64,000 nt of DNA from Rattus norvegicus (lineage: Eukaryota > Chordata > Mammalia > Rodentia > Muridae). Positions 33,325 through 47,400 of this stretch are shown piece after piece. The position numbers and the translations under genes are program-made. Every line of letters starts with the position of its first letter. Positions within the stretch are counted from its first letter, which is position 1. Below the pieces are notes generated by a model that saw nothing but the letters and a program-made list of their open reading frames with translations, was not told the origin of the DNA and did no database searches. Location: NCBI RefSeq assembly GCF_036323735.1, contig NC_086028.1, positions 36,432,501 through 36,496,500 of the forward strand. The letters are read 5' to 3'.

Positions 33325-36300
33325 CGGGTGAGGCTAGCTTGCAGGAATTGGTTCTCTTTACATGATGTAAATTCAGGGACTGAAGTTAGGTAGTCAGCTT
33401 GTAAACAAATTTTTTTTGGAGACAGAGCTTCTGGACCAGGCTGCCATCAGACTCACAGAGATCTACCTGCCTCTGCCTCCCAGGTGCCTAGACATCCAGC
33501 CCAGTGAATTGTTTTCAGAGCAGACTTAAGCAAGGCTATATGAATGAACACATTAGTTCATAAAAAAAATGTTAAATGAGCTGCTGTTGAGATCAGGACG
33601 GAATAATGCCCTAACTGTGCTTTAGTGATTCCGTGCTATGCATTTATACGAGGCAGTTTTTTCAGCTTTGACGATAATAAACCAACTCCAAGAAATGATG
33701 GCGATACCCCACAACTGACATATCAAGCAGTTCAGCCACAAGTTTGTATGTAAAAATAAACAAGCACAGTGATCTCACTAATATGCAATTTGCTTTTGTA
33801 TTTACTAAATGGAGAGACTATGAATATGCCAATTCATAAAGTTTCTTTATGGCTCGTTATCAATAACTGATTTGTAGATCTATACGCCTGGGCTGCATAA
33901 AGTATGTGTGGGTCCAGGGGGTCAGTTGTTAGGGTGCAGACGCTGAGGAAGCCTTCCTTCACATGTCGGAGGTCGGAACTCCTAAAGCACATTAGCAGCA
34001 GCTCCAGCGAATGCCCGTACTAAACACTATATAAGAAGTGGTCATTTGAGGGGCTGGGGAAGTGGCATCGCAGATAGGAGTACTTGATGCTCTTGTAAAG
34101 GACTTGGGTTCAGTTCCCAACAGACATGGCGGCTTACAACCACCCTTAACTGTCCTTCTGGGGTTCCATGTCCTCTTGTCCCTCAGGTACCAGGCACACA
34201 AACATGCACAGATACGTAGAGGCTAAACACCCACAAACATAAATAGAAATAATCTTTTTTTTTTTTTTTTTGGTTCTTTTTTTCGGAGCTGGGGACCGAA
34301 CCCAGGGCCTTGCGCTTCCTAGGTAAGCGCTCTACCACTGAGCTAAATCCCCAGCCCCTAGAAATAATCTTAAAATATATCTCTATTTTTTATATTTATA
34401 ATCCTTAAATAAACTTTCAGAATATTGGATATTTTAAAACAAAGGATTATTTATGACATCCAAAGTAGACAAACATAGAAAGCCACTTACTGGTGGCTCA
34501 CGGTCAGTGAGGGTAGGAGGGAGCACTAATGGACATGAAATTCTTTTGGGGTGATAAAAATGTTCTAAAATTAGACTGTGATGATGGTCATACCACCGTA
34601 AACATATAAAAATGAGAATTACCCAGTTTAAAAGGTTGAAATCCCTATAATACATAATTATGCCTCACTAAAACTCAAGCGAAATAGTCATGCGATCTCA
34701 GTGGACCTTTTTGTTTAAACAAAGAAAAGCACTCTAACGTCAAAACCTCTAAGGTGGGGGTTGGGGATTTAGCTCAGTGGTAGAGTGCTTGCCTAGCAGG
34801 CGCAACGCCCTGGGTTCGGTCCCCAGCTCTGAAAAAAAGAAAACAAACAAACAAACAAACACCTCTAAGGGAACAACTTCAGGTAAAACAAAAACATATG
34901 CACATGTAGGTAGTATGGTGTGTAATATCTAAAGCAATAACAATTCTTACCCATATTGGCCAATAACCCTGAAATTGCTTGCACATCAGCTCCAAGAAAG
35001 ACTTCATTCAGGGTAGAGACTACAGGCAAACACAAAGTATGGACTCGGATTCTTCTTTCACCTTTAGGGGAAACAAAAGAGCCATTTCTAAACGAGGTTA
35101 TGTTAAAGAGCTTCGTTTTTCTTTTCCTTTAAAAATTTTCAATCACTTTGCTTATTTATTTCCTATTTGTACATAGAGATCAGAGGACAATGTCAACAAA
35201 GTTGGCTCTCTCACTATGTGCATTCCCGGGATAGGATTTAAGCCATCAGGCTTGGTGACCTTTACCTGCTGAACACTCTGCCAGCCCTTGAAACCATTGC
35301 TTTTTTAACTTAGAACCAAGAAGGTCATATAGAAAGCGAATACCCAAGAAAGTATCAGAAAAAAAATTTCAGTTTTATATTTTAACTATGAAACTGTTCT
35401 TATTCAAGTATTAAATAGACAGCAGAAATTATAGTTGTCAGCTAATAAAATGCTAGCTTTTCTTCTCTTCCTCCTGAACAGGAAGGCCTTCAACTCATAA
35501 TCCTTCTTCTTCAGCTGCCTGAGTGCCAAGATTAGAGAGCCACACAACTATGTCTAGGTTTAACAAATCTGCCTTCAGAAAGGACTTTAGGCTGGGCGTG
35601 GCGATGCCTTTAAAACTCAGGAGGCAGAGGCAGGCGGATCAAGGTGAGCCTGATCTACACGGTCAGGACTATTACACAGAGAAACCCTGTTTCAAAACCC
35701 TACCCTGCCCTAGAAAAAAAGATTTATTTTTATTTTATAAGTATTTTTTGGTTCTTTTTTTTTTGGAGCTGGGGACCGAACCCAGGGCCTTGCGCTTCCT
35801 AGGCAAGCGCTCTACCACTGAGCTAAATTCCCAACCCCATTTTATAAGTATTTTGCCTATGTGTGTATCTTTGTATCATGTTGGTGCTCGGTGACAGAGA
35901 GATGGGATACCCTGTGATTGAAGTTACAGACGACTGTGAACTGCCATGTATGTGCTGGGAACACACCTGGGTCCTCTCAAGAAGAATCAAATTCCTTAAG
36001 TGCTGAGTCACCTCTCCTGCACCAGTTTCATATATTAAAAAGTATTTTTAGACTTGTTTATTTTTGTGTATGAATATTTTGCCTGCATGTATATATGTGC
36101 ACCATGTTTGTGCCTGGTGCCCTCAGAGACCAGAAGAGGGCACTGGACATTTTGGAAATGGGAGTTACAGGTGGTTGTGAGCCCCCGTGTAGGTATTGGG
36201 AACTGCATTAAACCAGGGTCTTCTGCAAGAAGAAAGTATTTAAACTGCTGAGCTACCTCTCCAGCCCTCAATTTTATATTTGTTTGAGTTTTTTTTTTTT

Positions 36301-39300
36301 TTCTTTTGAGACAGGGTCTCACTGTGTAGTTCTAGCTGTCCTGGAACTCATTTACACAGACCAGGCTGGCTCAAACTCACAGGGATCTGCCTGCCTCCCA
36401 GGTGATGGGTTTGAAGGTATATGCCACCATGGCTTATATTTTTTAATAAGAGTTTTTTAAAATTAGTATCTCAGTATCTTTTCTTTGGTAATCATAACAG
36501 CAATCTATGAATAAAAAAAAACAACAACATGGGGGCTGGAGAGACAGCTCAGTGGTTAAGAGCACTGACTGCTCTTCCAGAGGTCCTGAGTCCAATTCCC
36601 AGCAACCACATGGTGGCTCACAACTATCTGTAAAGGGATTTGATGCCCTCTTCTGGTGTGTTTGATAATGTACTACAGTGTACTCACATATAATAATAAA
36701 AAAACAAAAACAAAGAAACAATATGAAGACCTTTGGGTTTGGTTGCTGACACTTAGGGAATGACTTGATCTTTGACAGCCACAGCCATGGTTTATCTTGT
36801 TTTTCTTTATCTCCTTTACTGCTTCTCACCACAACTGGATTGTGTGCATTTGCTTCTACGTCCATTCATGAAAAGGTGCGGATCTTGCTCTGAATGGTCT
36901 AGCAGCCTTTTTTGCATTCAGCATTAGCATTTTCAAAGCTAAAGATTCAATTAAGAGTGTTGGGGACTGTCCAGGAAGTCAGGACAGTGGTCTCTGTCAC
37001 TTCTGTGCTTCCTGTATACTCATAATATTTACTCCTTTTCAGGTTTCTGATGGGGTGGAAGACTAGATAATTAGTCTCACAATTAAACTTGAGTTGTTTA
37101 ATATTTAGAGAAATGTTTTAAGTCTAAGAAGGTATTTTTAGGTTAATAATGCAGATTAAATAAAAATTGATTTAATACAGAACTCTGAACTCACCAGGAC
37201 AGGATAAGATAATAAAATACTTTCTCGTGAGCTGTTGAATACAAACAATCTGGACCTTTTGAATATAACTCTTACTTAATATGTAGCTGTCTTCAGACAC
37301 ACCAGAAAAGACATCAGATCTCATTACAGATGGTTGTGAGCCACCATGTGGTTGCTGGGATTTGAACTTAGGACCTCTGGAAGAGCAGTCAGTGCTCTTA
37401 GCCCAGCCTATCTCTCCAGCCCTGTTTATTATTATTATTATAAGAGAAAGAACCTTTTATTTAGACAGAAGGGGGACTTGCTGAGGTAAGGTCTGTTGCT
37501 ATGGATTGTAATGCTAAGTACTGGTCCTGGTTGTACCCAGTGATGAGGAAATTCTCCTAAGACCCAAGTGATGCTATGTAACTTTACCACCAAGTTATCC
37601 CTGATTGGTGAGTAAAGATGTGTATAGCCCATAGCTGGGCAGAAGAGAGGTAGATAGAGTTTCAGTATTCTAGCTTGGGATCTGAGGCAAGACCAGGGAA
37701 GGAGGAGAAGAGGGTGGGGAGAGGAGAAGACTACATGGAGTAGGTGAGTCATGGAAACATGGCCTAGGGGGCTGGCCAACTGGATTAAGAGCAGCCCAGG
37801 CGGAACATGACAAGTTATAATTTGGAGTTATTCATAGGGAAGTAGAAACTAATATCTTAGAGGACAGGTTTTTGCCCAACTCTAGTGCACTGAAGGCTTA
37901 TTATAAATATAAAAGATGTCTTTTTATCTGGGAACTGAATGATGTAAGGTGGGATAAAAAAGTACCCAATTGAGATTAAACAGTTTCTACGACACTGCTG
38001 TTATTTTCAGAGCTGAGCACTGTGACCACAGCCTCAGACATGCTAAGCACATGTTCCTCTACAAGTCAGCATCAGCAATTAATTCTGCACTTTACACAAA
38101 GTCTCATATTTCCCAGGCAAGCCTCAAAGTTGATGTGTAGTCAAGAATGCCTTATCTTTCTGCCTCCATCTCCCAAGTGCTGGATTGTAGGTGTGTACCA
38201 CTATGCCTGATTTTTGCCACACTGGGGAGAGAGCTGGTCTTTGTGCATGCTGGGCAAATCAACATCTACATCTCAGCATAATAAAGGGATTTTCTTTCAT
38301 TTTAGATGGGGTCTCTCTGTATAACCCTGGCTGGCCTTGAAAGCACAGGAATCCTATTTCTGCCTTCCAAGTGCTGGGATTAAAGGCATGTTTCACCTAC
38401 TCTAAGATTTTTGTGTGTCTTGCATGTGTGTGGTACATGCATATATACCATGTGTGCACATGTGTAGGTCAGAGACTAATATCAGACTCCCTTCCTCTAT
38501 CACTCTCCACCTTGTTTATCAAGACTGTCTCTCATTTTAATATCGTGGCACCTTTCCTTTAGTAATTGCCCATGGTAAAGTCCGAAATATCAGATTAGTA
38601 TTGTTATTTTTGGTACTAAGTATTTAATCCAGGACCTCACGCTTTAAGACAGACAGACAGGCAGGCAGAAAATGAGCTTATCATCTCTACTGACCAGCTA
38701 GCCAGCAAGTCCCTGGACTCTGCCATACAGCACTGAGGTCATAAAGCTGTAGGTAGTGAGGATCCACATTCTGTGCAGCAAGAACTTTGTTCACTGAGCC
38801 ACCCTCCAGCCCTACCGGGATTTTTGAAGATTTAGTTACTTTTATTTATGTGTGTGTGTATGTATGAATGTCACATGTCTGTGGGTGTCCATAGAAGCCA
38901 GAAGGTTTAAGATTCCCTGGAGCTACAGGTGGTTGTGAGCTGCCCCACAGAGGGCCTGGGAATAACAATCTGGGTCCTCTGGAAGAGCAGAAAGCATTGT
39001 TAACCACTGAGCTATCTTTACAGCCTAGAGAGAATTTTTTTAACCAGAATGTCTGATCATAGATAAATGTCTGTTACTGGGAGTGCCAGGTGGTGCATGC
39101 CTAGAATGCCAGTTAGGAATCTGAGACAGGAAGAGCTCAAGTTCAAGGCCAGCACAGCACGTGTCTACACATGGTGGCCTTGTCTCAAAAAAAAAAAAAA
39201 AAAAAAAAAAAAAGAAAAAAGCTGGGTGGTAGTAACCTTTCCTCCTGGAGGGAGGTAGAGCAGGCGTATCTCTATGAGTTTGAGGGCCAGCCTAGTCTAC

Positions 39301-41375
39301 AAAGTGAGTTCTAGGACAGCCAAGACTGTTACAAAGAAACCCTGTCTCAAAAAACAAAACAAACAAGCAAGCAACAGAAGCAACAACAAAACAAAACAAA
39401 AAGAAGAAAAAAAAGAAAGGAAAGGAAAAAGAAAAACTCACAAAGATCCACCTGCTGAAGTCAATAAAACCATTTCTTTTAAAATAAAATGGTTTGGGAA
39501 GATAAAGACAGATCCCTTGACTGGCTCAATAAAAGTAGTAATTCTAAGATGAGAGTGGCGTCAGCCATAGGACAGCAGCACACCATAGACTGCTCTGCCC
39601 CTAACTGTGCCGACACACACTGTACACTTACACACCTGCTCACAGGCTCGGTCTCAGCCCAGGGTGTGCACGAGCCTTTAATCTCAGGACGGGAGGCACA
39701 GGCAGGTGAATCTCTATGTATCGGAGGCTGTCCTGGTCTACACAGCTAGTTCCAGGCCCAGAGCAGAGCACAGAAATTCTGTATGGATTCTGTATCATGT
39801 TTTTTGTGAGAATAAATGCGAACAAAATTTACCTTTACTCGATGTATATAAGAGTGCTGACTGAAAGGAAACCAGCTGCGTGTCGGTGAGGCTCTCTTCT
39901 ACGGACATCTGTACTGCGTACCCAGCATCCGGGTTTACGTTGGGAAGAGACAGTAAGTCTGTAGAACGGACGAAGAAGTTTCCATGGAAAGTATGGATGG
40001 AAAGACCTAGAATAAAAAACTGTCAGCATCATTATCATGTACTTACTTATGAGTCTTTCAGAGAGTAAAATAGCTTAGAGAAGACAGACTCTGATGCTGA
40101 GGGCAGTGGGTCTCTCCTGAAATCACAGTGAGAAGACCGCACACTCAGAAACCTCCTTGGAGGACGCTGGGAGTACATAGCAGCATTCTGTTTATCTTTA
40201 GAAGTCTGTCCTTGTTATATGCATTCACTTAATTTGGGAGGAGAGGGACACCTGCGCACCACAATGCACACACATGTGCAGTGTGCAGGACTTGGTTCTC
40301 TCCTTCTATCACGGAGGTCCCACATTAGCCCAGGTTACGAGGTGTGGCAGCAAGAGCTGCCTGCTGAGCTGTCTCTCTGGGACCAGCATTTTGATTCCAT
40401 GTTTAGCACGCGCACACACACACACACACACACTCTTTCTTTGGAGATTTGGCCCCTTTTTAGAAAGTTGAAATCACAGCATAAATGTACACAGTTCAGT
40501 AGTTTTGAATACATTCATAATATTCTATTTTTAAAGGTCGTTATTATTTTAAATTATGCACATGTGCATGTCTGTGCATAAGTTAAATCACCTGCAAGAG
40601 CAGCGTGTGCTCTGGACTGCTGAGCCACCCTTCTGGCCCTAATATTTCCTGATTTTAAATAGATTTTTTCCCTTTAATTACATATGTATAATTTCACATT
40701 CTAAAACTCAATGTATTTCTGCAGAGTAAATCCTGTAAGATACATTTTTATTTTATTTTTTTTTTAAGATTTATTTATTTATTATATATAAGTACGCTGT
40801 CACTGTCTTCAGACACACCAGAAGAGGGCATCAGATCTCATTACAGATGATCGTGAGCCACCATGTGGTTGCTATTGAACTCAGGACCCCTGAAAGAGCA
40901 GTCAGTGCTCTTAACCACTGAGCCATCTCTCCAGCCCCACATATTTATTTTTATCATGTACCCTCTGTGATGGAAAAAAAAAAAGAGTTCCCACCTTTGG
41001 TGCACCGGATCCTCATGACTGCCTCAAATCCAATCTTGCGAGTAAGGTACCTGTGGAGTTCCTTCTGGAATTTCTGAACTTGCACTGGATTGTGCTGATG
41101 GTGGTACGAGGGATAGTAATACACACTGCCTGCTGAGTACCGAGAGATACAGCCTGCAAGAGAACACACTCCTTTCAGTCAACCTTTGATTCACTTGTGT
41201 GTGTATGTGTGACTACGTTATACGTATACATCCAGTTTCATTATTTTAAATTAGGTGCAAGAGAATGTTGGGTCTATCCACATGAGTACAAGTACCTACA
41301 GAGGCCAGAGGCATCAAGTTCTCTAAAGCTGGAGTTATAGGTGGATGATGAGGGCAACATAATGTGGGTGATATT

Positions 41376-41415
<40 letters not shown>

Positions 41416-44400
41416 CTCACATCTCAGCCTTTCAATACAATCCTCTAAAATAGTAACTACTAATACTCCACATCAAAGTAACTACCCACACTCTTCTCTA
41501 ACGACTCAAAGTGCCACCAAAAAGAATATTCTACTCCTTTAAAACACTGCCATAGCAAGCAATTTCTCTACCTCCTCACACTAAATTAAGAGTAGAACAC
41601 CATGGGTAATGGTGTATGATTTTACTCCCAGCACTTGGGAGCAAGAGGAAGTAGATCTCTGTGACTTGGGGCTGGCCTAGTCTACATAGTGAGTTCTGGA
41701 ATAGCCACGGCTATATAACACTGTCTCAGGCTGGAGAGATGGCTCAGCAGTTAAGAGCACTGACTGCTCTTCCAGAGTCCCTGAGTTCAATTCCCAGCAA
41801 CCACATGGTGGCTCACAAACACCAGTAATGAGATCTGATGCCCTCTTCTGGTGTGTCTGAAGACAGCTACAGTGTACTTATATATAATAAATAAATAAAT
41901 CTTTAAAAAAAATGGAGTCTTTTTAGACATTACAGATCTATGAATAAGAGTATTTAAAAAAAAGACAGTATCTCATAAAAAACAAAACAAAAACAAGACA
42001 GCTGGGCTGTGGCGTTGCATACCTTTGATCCCTGCACTTGGCACTTGGGAGGCAGAGGCAGGTGGATCTCTGAGTTTGAGGCCAGCCTAGTCTACAGAAT
42101 GAGTTCAAGGACAGTCAGGGTTACATAGAGAAAGTATCAAAAAAAAAAAAAAAAAAAACCATTAAAAACAAGAGTACAAGGGAATCAGGTTTCAATAGAT
42201 TAAAATGTCTGATAAAGTCACTGGTCAGCAGGTGGCCAGGCATGGTGGCGCATGCATATAGTTTCAGCTACTTGAGAGGCTGGGGTGTGTTATGGTGGGT
42301 GGGGGTGGGAATGATTACTGAGGCCAAGATTTGGGTAACACTAAGACCCCATTTCATAAACAGAGAACTGGGCCAGCATGATGGCTCGATGGGTGAAGGT
42401 GCCTTCTACCAAGCCAGACAGCCTGAGTCTGATCCCCGGACCCACGTCAGGTCCAGGAGAGTCAACTCCTGTGGGTTGTCTCTGATCTACACATATACCA
42501 CATATATACAAATATAAATAAATTAATTTAAAACAAGAAAGAAACCTGTGACAACAGTGACTAACTATCCCACAGAATAAAGCTTATTTTTACCTGGTTC
42601 TCTATTTGGAACACTGTTACAAAGAAAACATTGAATAGAGGTCACTGTTGGGAGTGACAGCACGAGTCTGCAATCCAGCATGTGAGAGGAGGTAGAGGGA
42701 CAATCAGGAGACCAGGCCACTTTGGAACCCAGAGGAAGTTCAAGGTCAGCCTGGGCTACCTGAGGCTTTGTCTCCAAACAAACAAACAAACAAACCCCAA
42801 ATCAAACCCCCAACAACGACAAAAAAGGAAGGGAGGGAGGGGCAAGAACATACCTAGAGAAGCCAAATCGGAATACTGTCCACTGAGAAGGAATAGGTCT
42901 ACGGCTGCCTGCTGCCCAGAGCAGTCCAAGGCTAACTTCTTATAGAAGTCAGTGGATGGTGTCAGGTGTATTTCCTATTAATTGTAGAACATAAAGAGAT
43001 TTTTAAATTCACCAAAAAATAAATACATAGGTTATACAGGGTTAAAGCACTTAGGGAGGGCTTATGTTTATTCTGTTTACTATTAAGGAATACTTAAAAA
43101 AAGAGAGAGAAAAGAAAAACTTCTATTACTTATAATAATTATTATTAATTTAATCATTAAAGACAAAGGCAACTATTATTTTCTTTTTTTTTTTTTTTTT
43201 TTTGGTTCTTTTTTTTGGAGCTGGGGACCGAACCCAGGGCCTTGCGCTTCCTAGGCAAGCGCTCTACCACTGAGCTAAAGCCCCAACCCCGCAACTATTA
43301 TTTTCACTTTGGGCTAAGAGACTCTCCATCTGATGAGGACATGCTAATGATTCCTACACGGCCTGTGTTCAGTCTGTTCAGTACCCTAAGAGGCAGCAGT
43401 AGCACCTTCTTTTCTTTTTTTCGGAGCTGGGGACCCAACCCAGGGCCTTGCGCTTCTTAGGCAAGCGCTCTACTGCTGAGCTAAATCCCCAACCCCTCCT
43501 TCTTTTCATCTACAGAGAAACAGGATGTAAACAATCAGTTACGCAAGTGCAACTTCTTTATCCCGCCAGGAATGACATGGGTACTGTTATAAGGTAGACC
43601 TGCTTTTTTTTTTTTTATCTTTTAGGAAATGCAAATTCCTAATCCTCTTACACAAAAGGAGCTCTGAAGAAATCCCTTGCTGTAAGTCTACTAAATTGTG
43701 TCCATTTTCTTTTTTATTTGCTTTTGGTTTTTTGAAACAGGGTTTCTCTGTGTATACCTAGCAGTCCTAGAATACTTCACTCGATGGACCAGGCTGGCCT
43801 CAAGCTCATAGAGATCCAATCGCCTACCCTCCAAGTGCTGGGATTGAAGGTGTGTACCACCACCGCCCAGCTCCAAATCATGACCTCCCAACGGTCACTG
43901 TGGTTCCACTTTGCCCCTAACAAATTAATTCCCTTAGTCTTCCAGACTTTCTCATCAAAGCCAAGTTGAATTTCTAACAGCCTAAAATATTGAAGATAAT
44001 AAAGTACAGATGTCACAGGTAGGTACAGAAAATAATAGGACAGTTGTGTGGATACAGAAGTGAAAGCCTTCAGTCATTACTAACAGCCCCTTCTCCTACA
44101 GCCGAAAAAGAAAAAAACAGAGAACAAGCTCTCTGGCGGAAGGGACAGTTCCAGTACAGACCAGGCCAGACACCTGGTGGTCTAACCTTAGCAGATGACC
44201 TTTGGTTGGGTTCCTCTCGTGGTTTCAGGGCTCCGACACCAAGCGTTGGGAGTTGTGTTTGGAAGACAGACATTCGACCACCAGTTGGTGATATCAGCTT
44301 AAATGCAGCCTGAAGTGCAGGACCCAAGGCGCTCTGGGTCTCCAGCGTCTTAGTAAACATTTGCGGTAACGTTTTCAGTAAATCTTGGACAAGCTTGTGA

Positions 44401-47400
44401 AATAAGCAAGAAGACTCAAGAATGTTAAAATGAGATCTTTTCACAATATATCATTTAATACAATAGACAGGACACCGAATCATGATGATGGTCTGAGAAT
44501 CTATGGGCACTACAATAAACAATGAAGTTGGTCAATGACAAGAAAGCCATTTTAAGTAAACATTATAAATTGGCAAGCAAGACATCAAAGCTGGGGCCTT
44601 ACAGTTCTTGCACATGCAATAGTCCAGCAAGACTGTAAGTCCAGAATGTATGCAAAAGAACCATCACAATTTAGAAAGTTATCTATGTTAATGCCATGAA
44701 ACATGGCTTTCTCTGTCACCTTTTCATTCTTTATTCTTTTAAGTTCCAAAGTGAGTTTAACTCTTTCCTGTTGCAAAATCTAAGATATCCAGTAACGATG
44801 CCAACTAGTAGTATTACTATAAAAAAGAAACAAAGTCAGAACCAACTGCCTATTTAAGTTAGGTCGTACAGATAAGAGAGAATTAATGGGGAAAATATGT
44901 TGTGCTCCAGCCCAGTCCCCACTGACAACAGTGGAGAGCACAGACTTGCTAGTTAAGTGTTCCCCTACGGCATATATGCAAGTACAGGGTAGACAACATC
45001 CCCCCTTCAGACACATTCTGTTCACCTCTCACTGTATTATGTCATGGCAATTTCCAGGCAGGTAATAAGAGTTTCTTCTGAACTGACCCAATGACACTCT
45101 GTGAATCAGAAAAGCAAAGCACTGAGAGCAGCCTGGCTATGTGCTTCCGCAGTGACCAGCAGTGGTCTTTCAGCAACCCTCCCTCTTCCCACACAGCCTG
45201 GCCTGCAGGACAGGCCACTCCAGGCGCTCTTCCCTAGGGAAGAGACTCGACATCAGCTCCACGAGAGAACCTGCTGCCTTAGAGTAGGAACAAGCAGTAC
45301 AAGGCTGACCTCAAGAACTGTCCATCTAATTAATGTAAGCTAAGAGAAGATAGAAAGTGCTACATAGCCTAAAACACCAAGAAAAGCCAAACTTCATTTC
45401 AGAAATACGCATTGAGTGTTAAAATTAAGCATGGCAGGTAGGAAAGCGCCTTACCTCTTTACTTTCATTTAAGTTTACTAGTAAGTTCTCTGGCATCGGT
45501 ATAAAAACATCTGAAAGAGGGAAGAAGCATTCACTTAATTATTTATCTTTTCTCTTGACTTTTTTAGACAGGATTTTACTGTGTAGCCCTGAAACTCTTA
45601 AAGTAGACCAGTCTGACCTAAAACTCACAGAGATTCACCTGCCTCTGCCTCCCAAGTACTAGGATTAAAGCTGTGTGGTTACTACGCGCCTTGCCGAAGA
45701 CATTCTTAGCATGAGAAGGACAGCTGTGGAGCTAGAGAGATGATCAGCAGTTAAGACCACTCGCTGCTCTTCTGGAGGACAGAACAGGTTCAGTTGCCAG
45801 CACCCACGTGGCTAACAACCATCTCTAACTCCATTTTCAGGGGCTCCAAGACTACTACTTCCTGGCATAAGCCTGAAGGCACTTAACAACATACAGCAAT
45901 GCTTTGTTTTTATCTGAAATAATAATTTACTAATATTTTCATCATACAGACAATACTGCTTCCTGAAGGAAACTGCCTAGCAGTGCCCCACTAATGGTAG
46001 GTACCACAGGATCACGTGAACTATAAGGCACTCCATCATGGCAGGTGAGCCTCTTAGAATAGCCATTCTTTTTTTTTTTTTTAACATTTATTTATTTATT
46101 ATGTATACATCATACAGCTTTCTGTCTGCATGCATGCCTGCAGGCCAGAAGAGGGCACCAGACCTGATTATACATGGTTGTGAGCCACCATGTGGTTGCT
46201 GGGATTTGAACTCAGGATCTCTGAAAGAGCAGTCAGTGCTCTTAACCTCTGAGTCATCTCTCCAGCCCTAGAATAGCCATTCTTTACTTGTTTGCTAGTG
46301 TTTTGTTTCATTTTTTTTAAAGATTTATTTATTTATTTTATGTATGTGAGTACACTGTAGCTGTCTTCAGAATCACCAGAAGAGGGCATCAGATCTTATT
46401 ACAGGTGGTTGTGAGTCACCATGTGGTTGCTGGGATTTGAACTCAGGACCTCTGGAAGAGCCGTCAGTGCTCTTAATCACTGAGCCATCTCTCCAGCCCC
46501 TTGTTTCATTTTTTAATGCCCACATGTTGTGCATGCCTTGAGTAACATCTTCAGAAATACCCTCCCACTGCTTTGAAACAAGATCTTTCATTAGCCTGGA
46601 GCTGACCAATTAGGCTAGACTGCCTCGCCAGCAAGGCCCAGGGATCTGCCTGACTCTGCCTTTCAGGCTTGGGGTTCTAAGCACACCACGTCTGGATTTC
46701 CGTGGATTTCTGGAGGCAGAATCAGGTCCATTGGCTTGCAAGGCATGCACTTTACTGACAGAGCTATCTCCTTAGCCCCTCATTTTGTTCTGAGACTGGG
46801 TCTTACTAGGTAGCCCAAACTGGCCTGGATCTTCTTTCTGCTTCTGCGTCTGTCTCCCTAGTCCTGAGACCACACGTATACACTATAAACCCCTGTTAAA
46901 AGAAAAACAAAGGGTTGGGGATTTAGCTCAGTGGCAGAGCACTTGCCTAGCAAGCACAAGGCCCTGGGTTCAGTCCCCAGCTCCGAAAAAAAGAAAAAAA
47001 AAAAAAAAAGAAAAACAAAAACTCCTGCTCAAGGCCAGCCTAGGGTACATGAGATCTTGTCTGAAATCAGTAATGTTTTACTAATTTTTAGGACCTTCAT
47101 AAAAATCCTTACTTTTTGATAAGTGAATAAATGAATGTGTAAATTCCTTATAATTCTTCATGCACACATGTTCTCGTCCTAGTTTGATTTCAAAGGAAAG
47201 CAGTTTAATTCCTAAGAAAAATATATTTTGAATTTATTCTCCATATTAAATTCATTATTAGGGTTGGAGTCACAGGCCAATAGGTTAAGAAGATTTGATC
47301 TTCTAGAAGATCCTAGTTCAAATCTTAGCATCCATGTCAGGAACTCACAACTGCCTATAACTCCAGTATCAGGGGACCCAGAGACTATTCTGGTCCTGGG

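Larger units (their letters stand above)
33125..34950 (-). other. Sec24a: Sec24a intron (exons 14-15)
   Basis: Contains the composite microsatellite, a reverse B1 relic (33405-33505), a plus B2-type SINE (34050-34256) and two IDs. The parts at 33.5-34.0 and 34.37-34.74 kb show nothing I can name. Confidence 0.8.
35062..39832 (-). other. Sec24a: Sec24a intron (exons 13-14), 4.8 kb
   Basis: SINEs include a plus B1 (35588-35712), reverse B2/B3 types (35717-36023 with an ID, 36040-36268, 37265-37422, 38820-39026), a plus B2 (36533-36720), reverse B1s (36282-36435, 38295-38395) and plus B1s (39082-39186, 39220-39430). The segment 37.43-38.28 kb has no clear repeat. Confidence 0.8.
41154..42853 (-). 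other. Sec24a: Sec24a intron (exons 11-12)
   Basis: Holds a CA microsatellite, a plus B1 (41600-41725) joined to a plus B2, a plus B1 (42000-42160), a B3-type SINE (42368-42535) and a B1-like relic (about 42640-42790). Confidence 0.8.
42975..44186 (-). other. Sec24a: Sec24a intron (exons 10-11)
   Basis: Holds two minus-strand IDs about 120 bp apart and a reverse B1. The remainder shows nothing coding. Confidence 0.8.
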
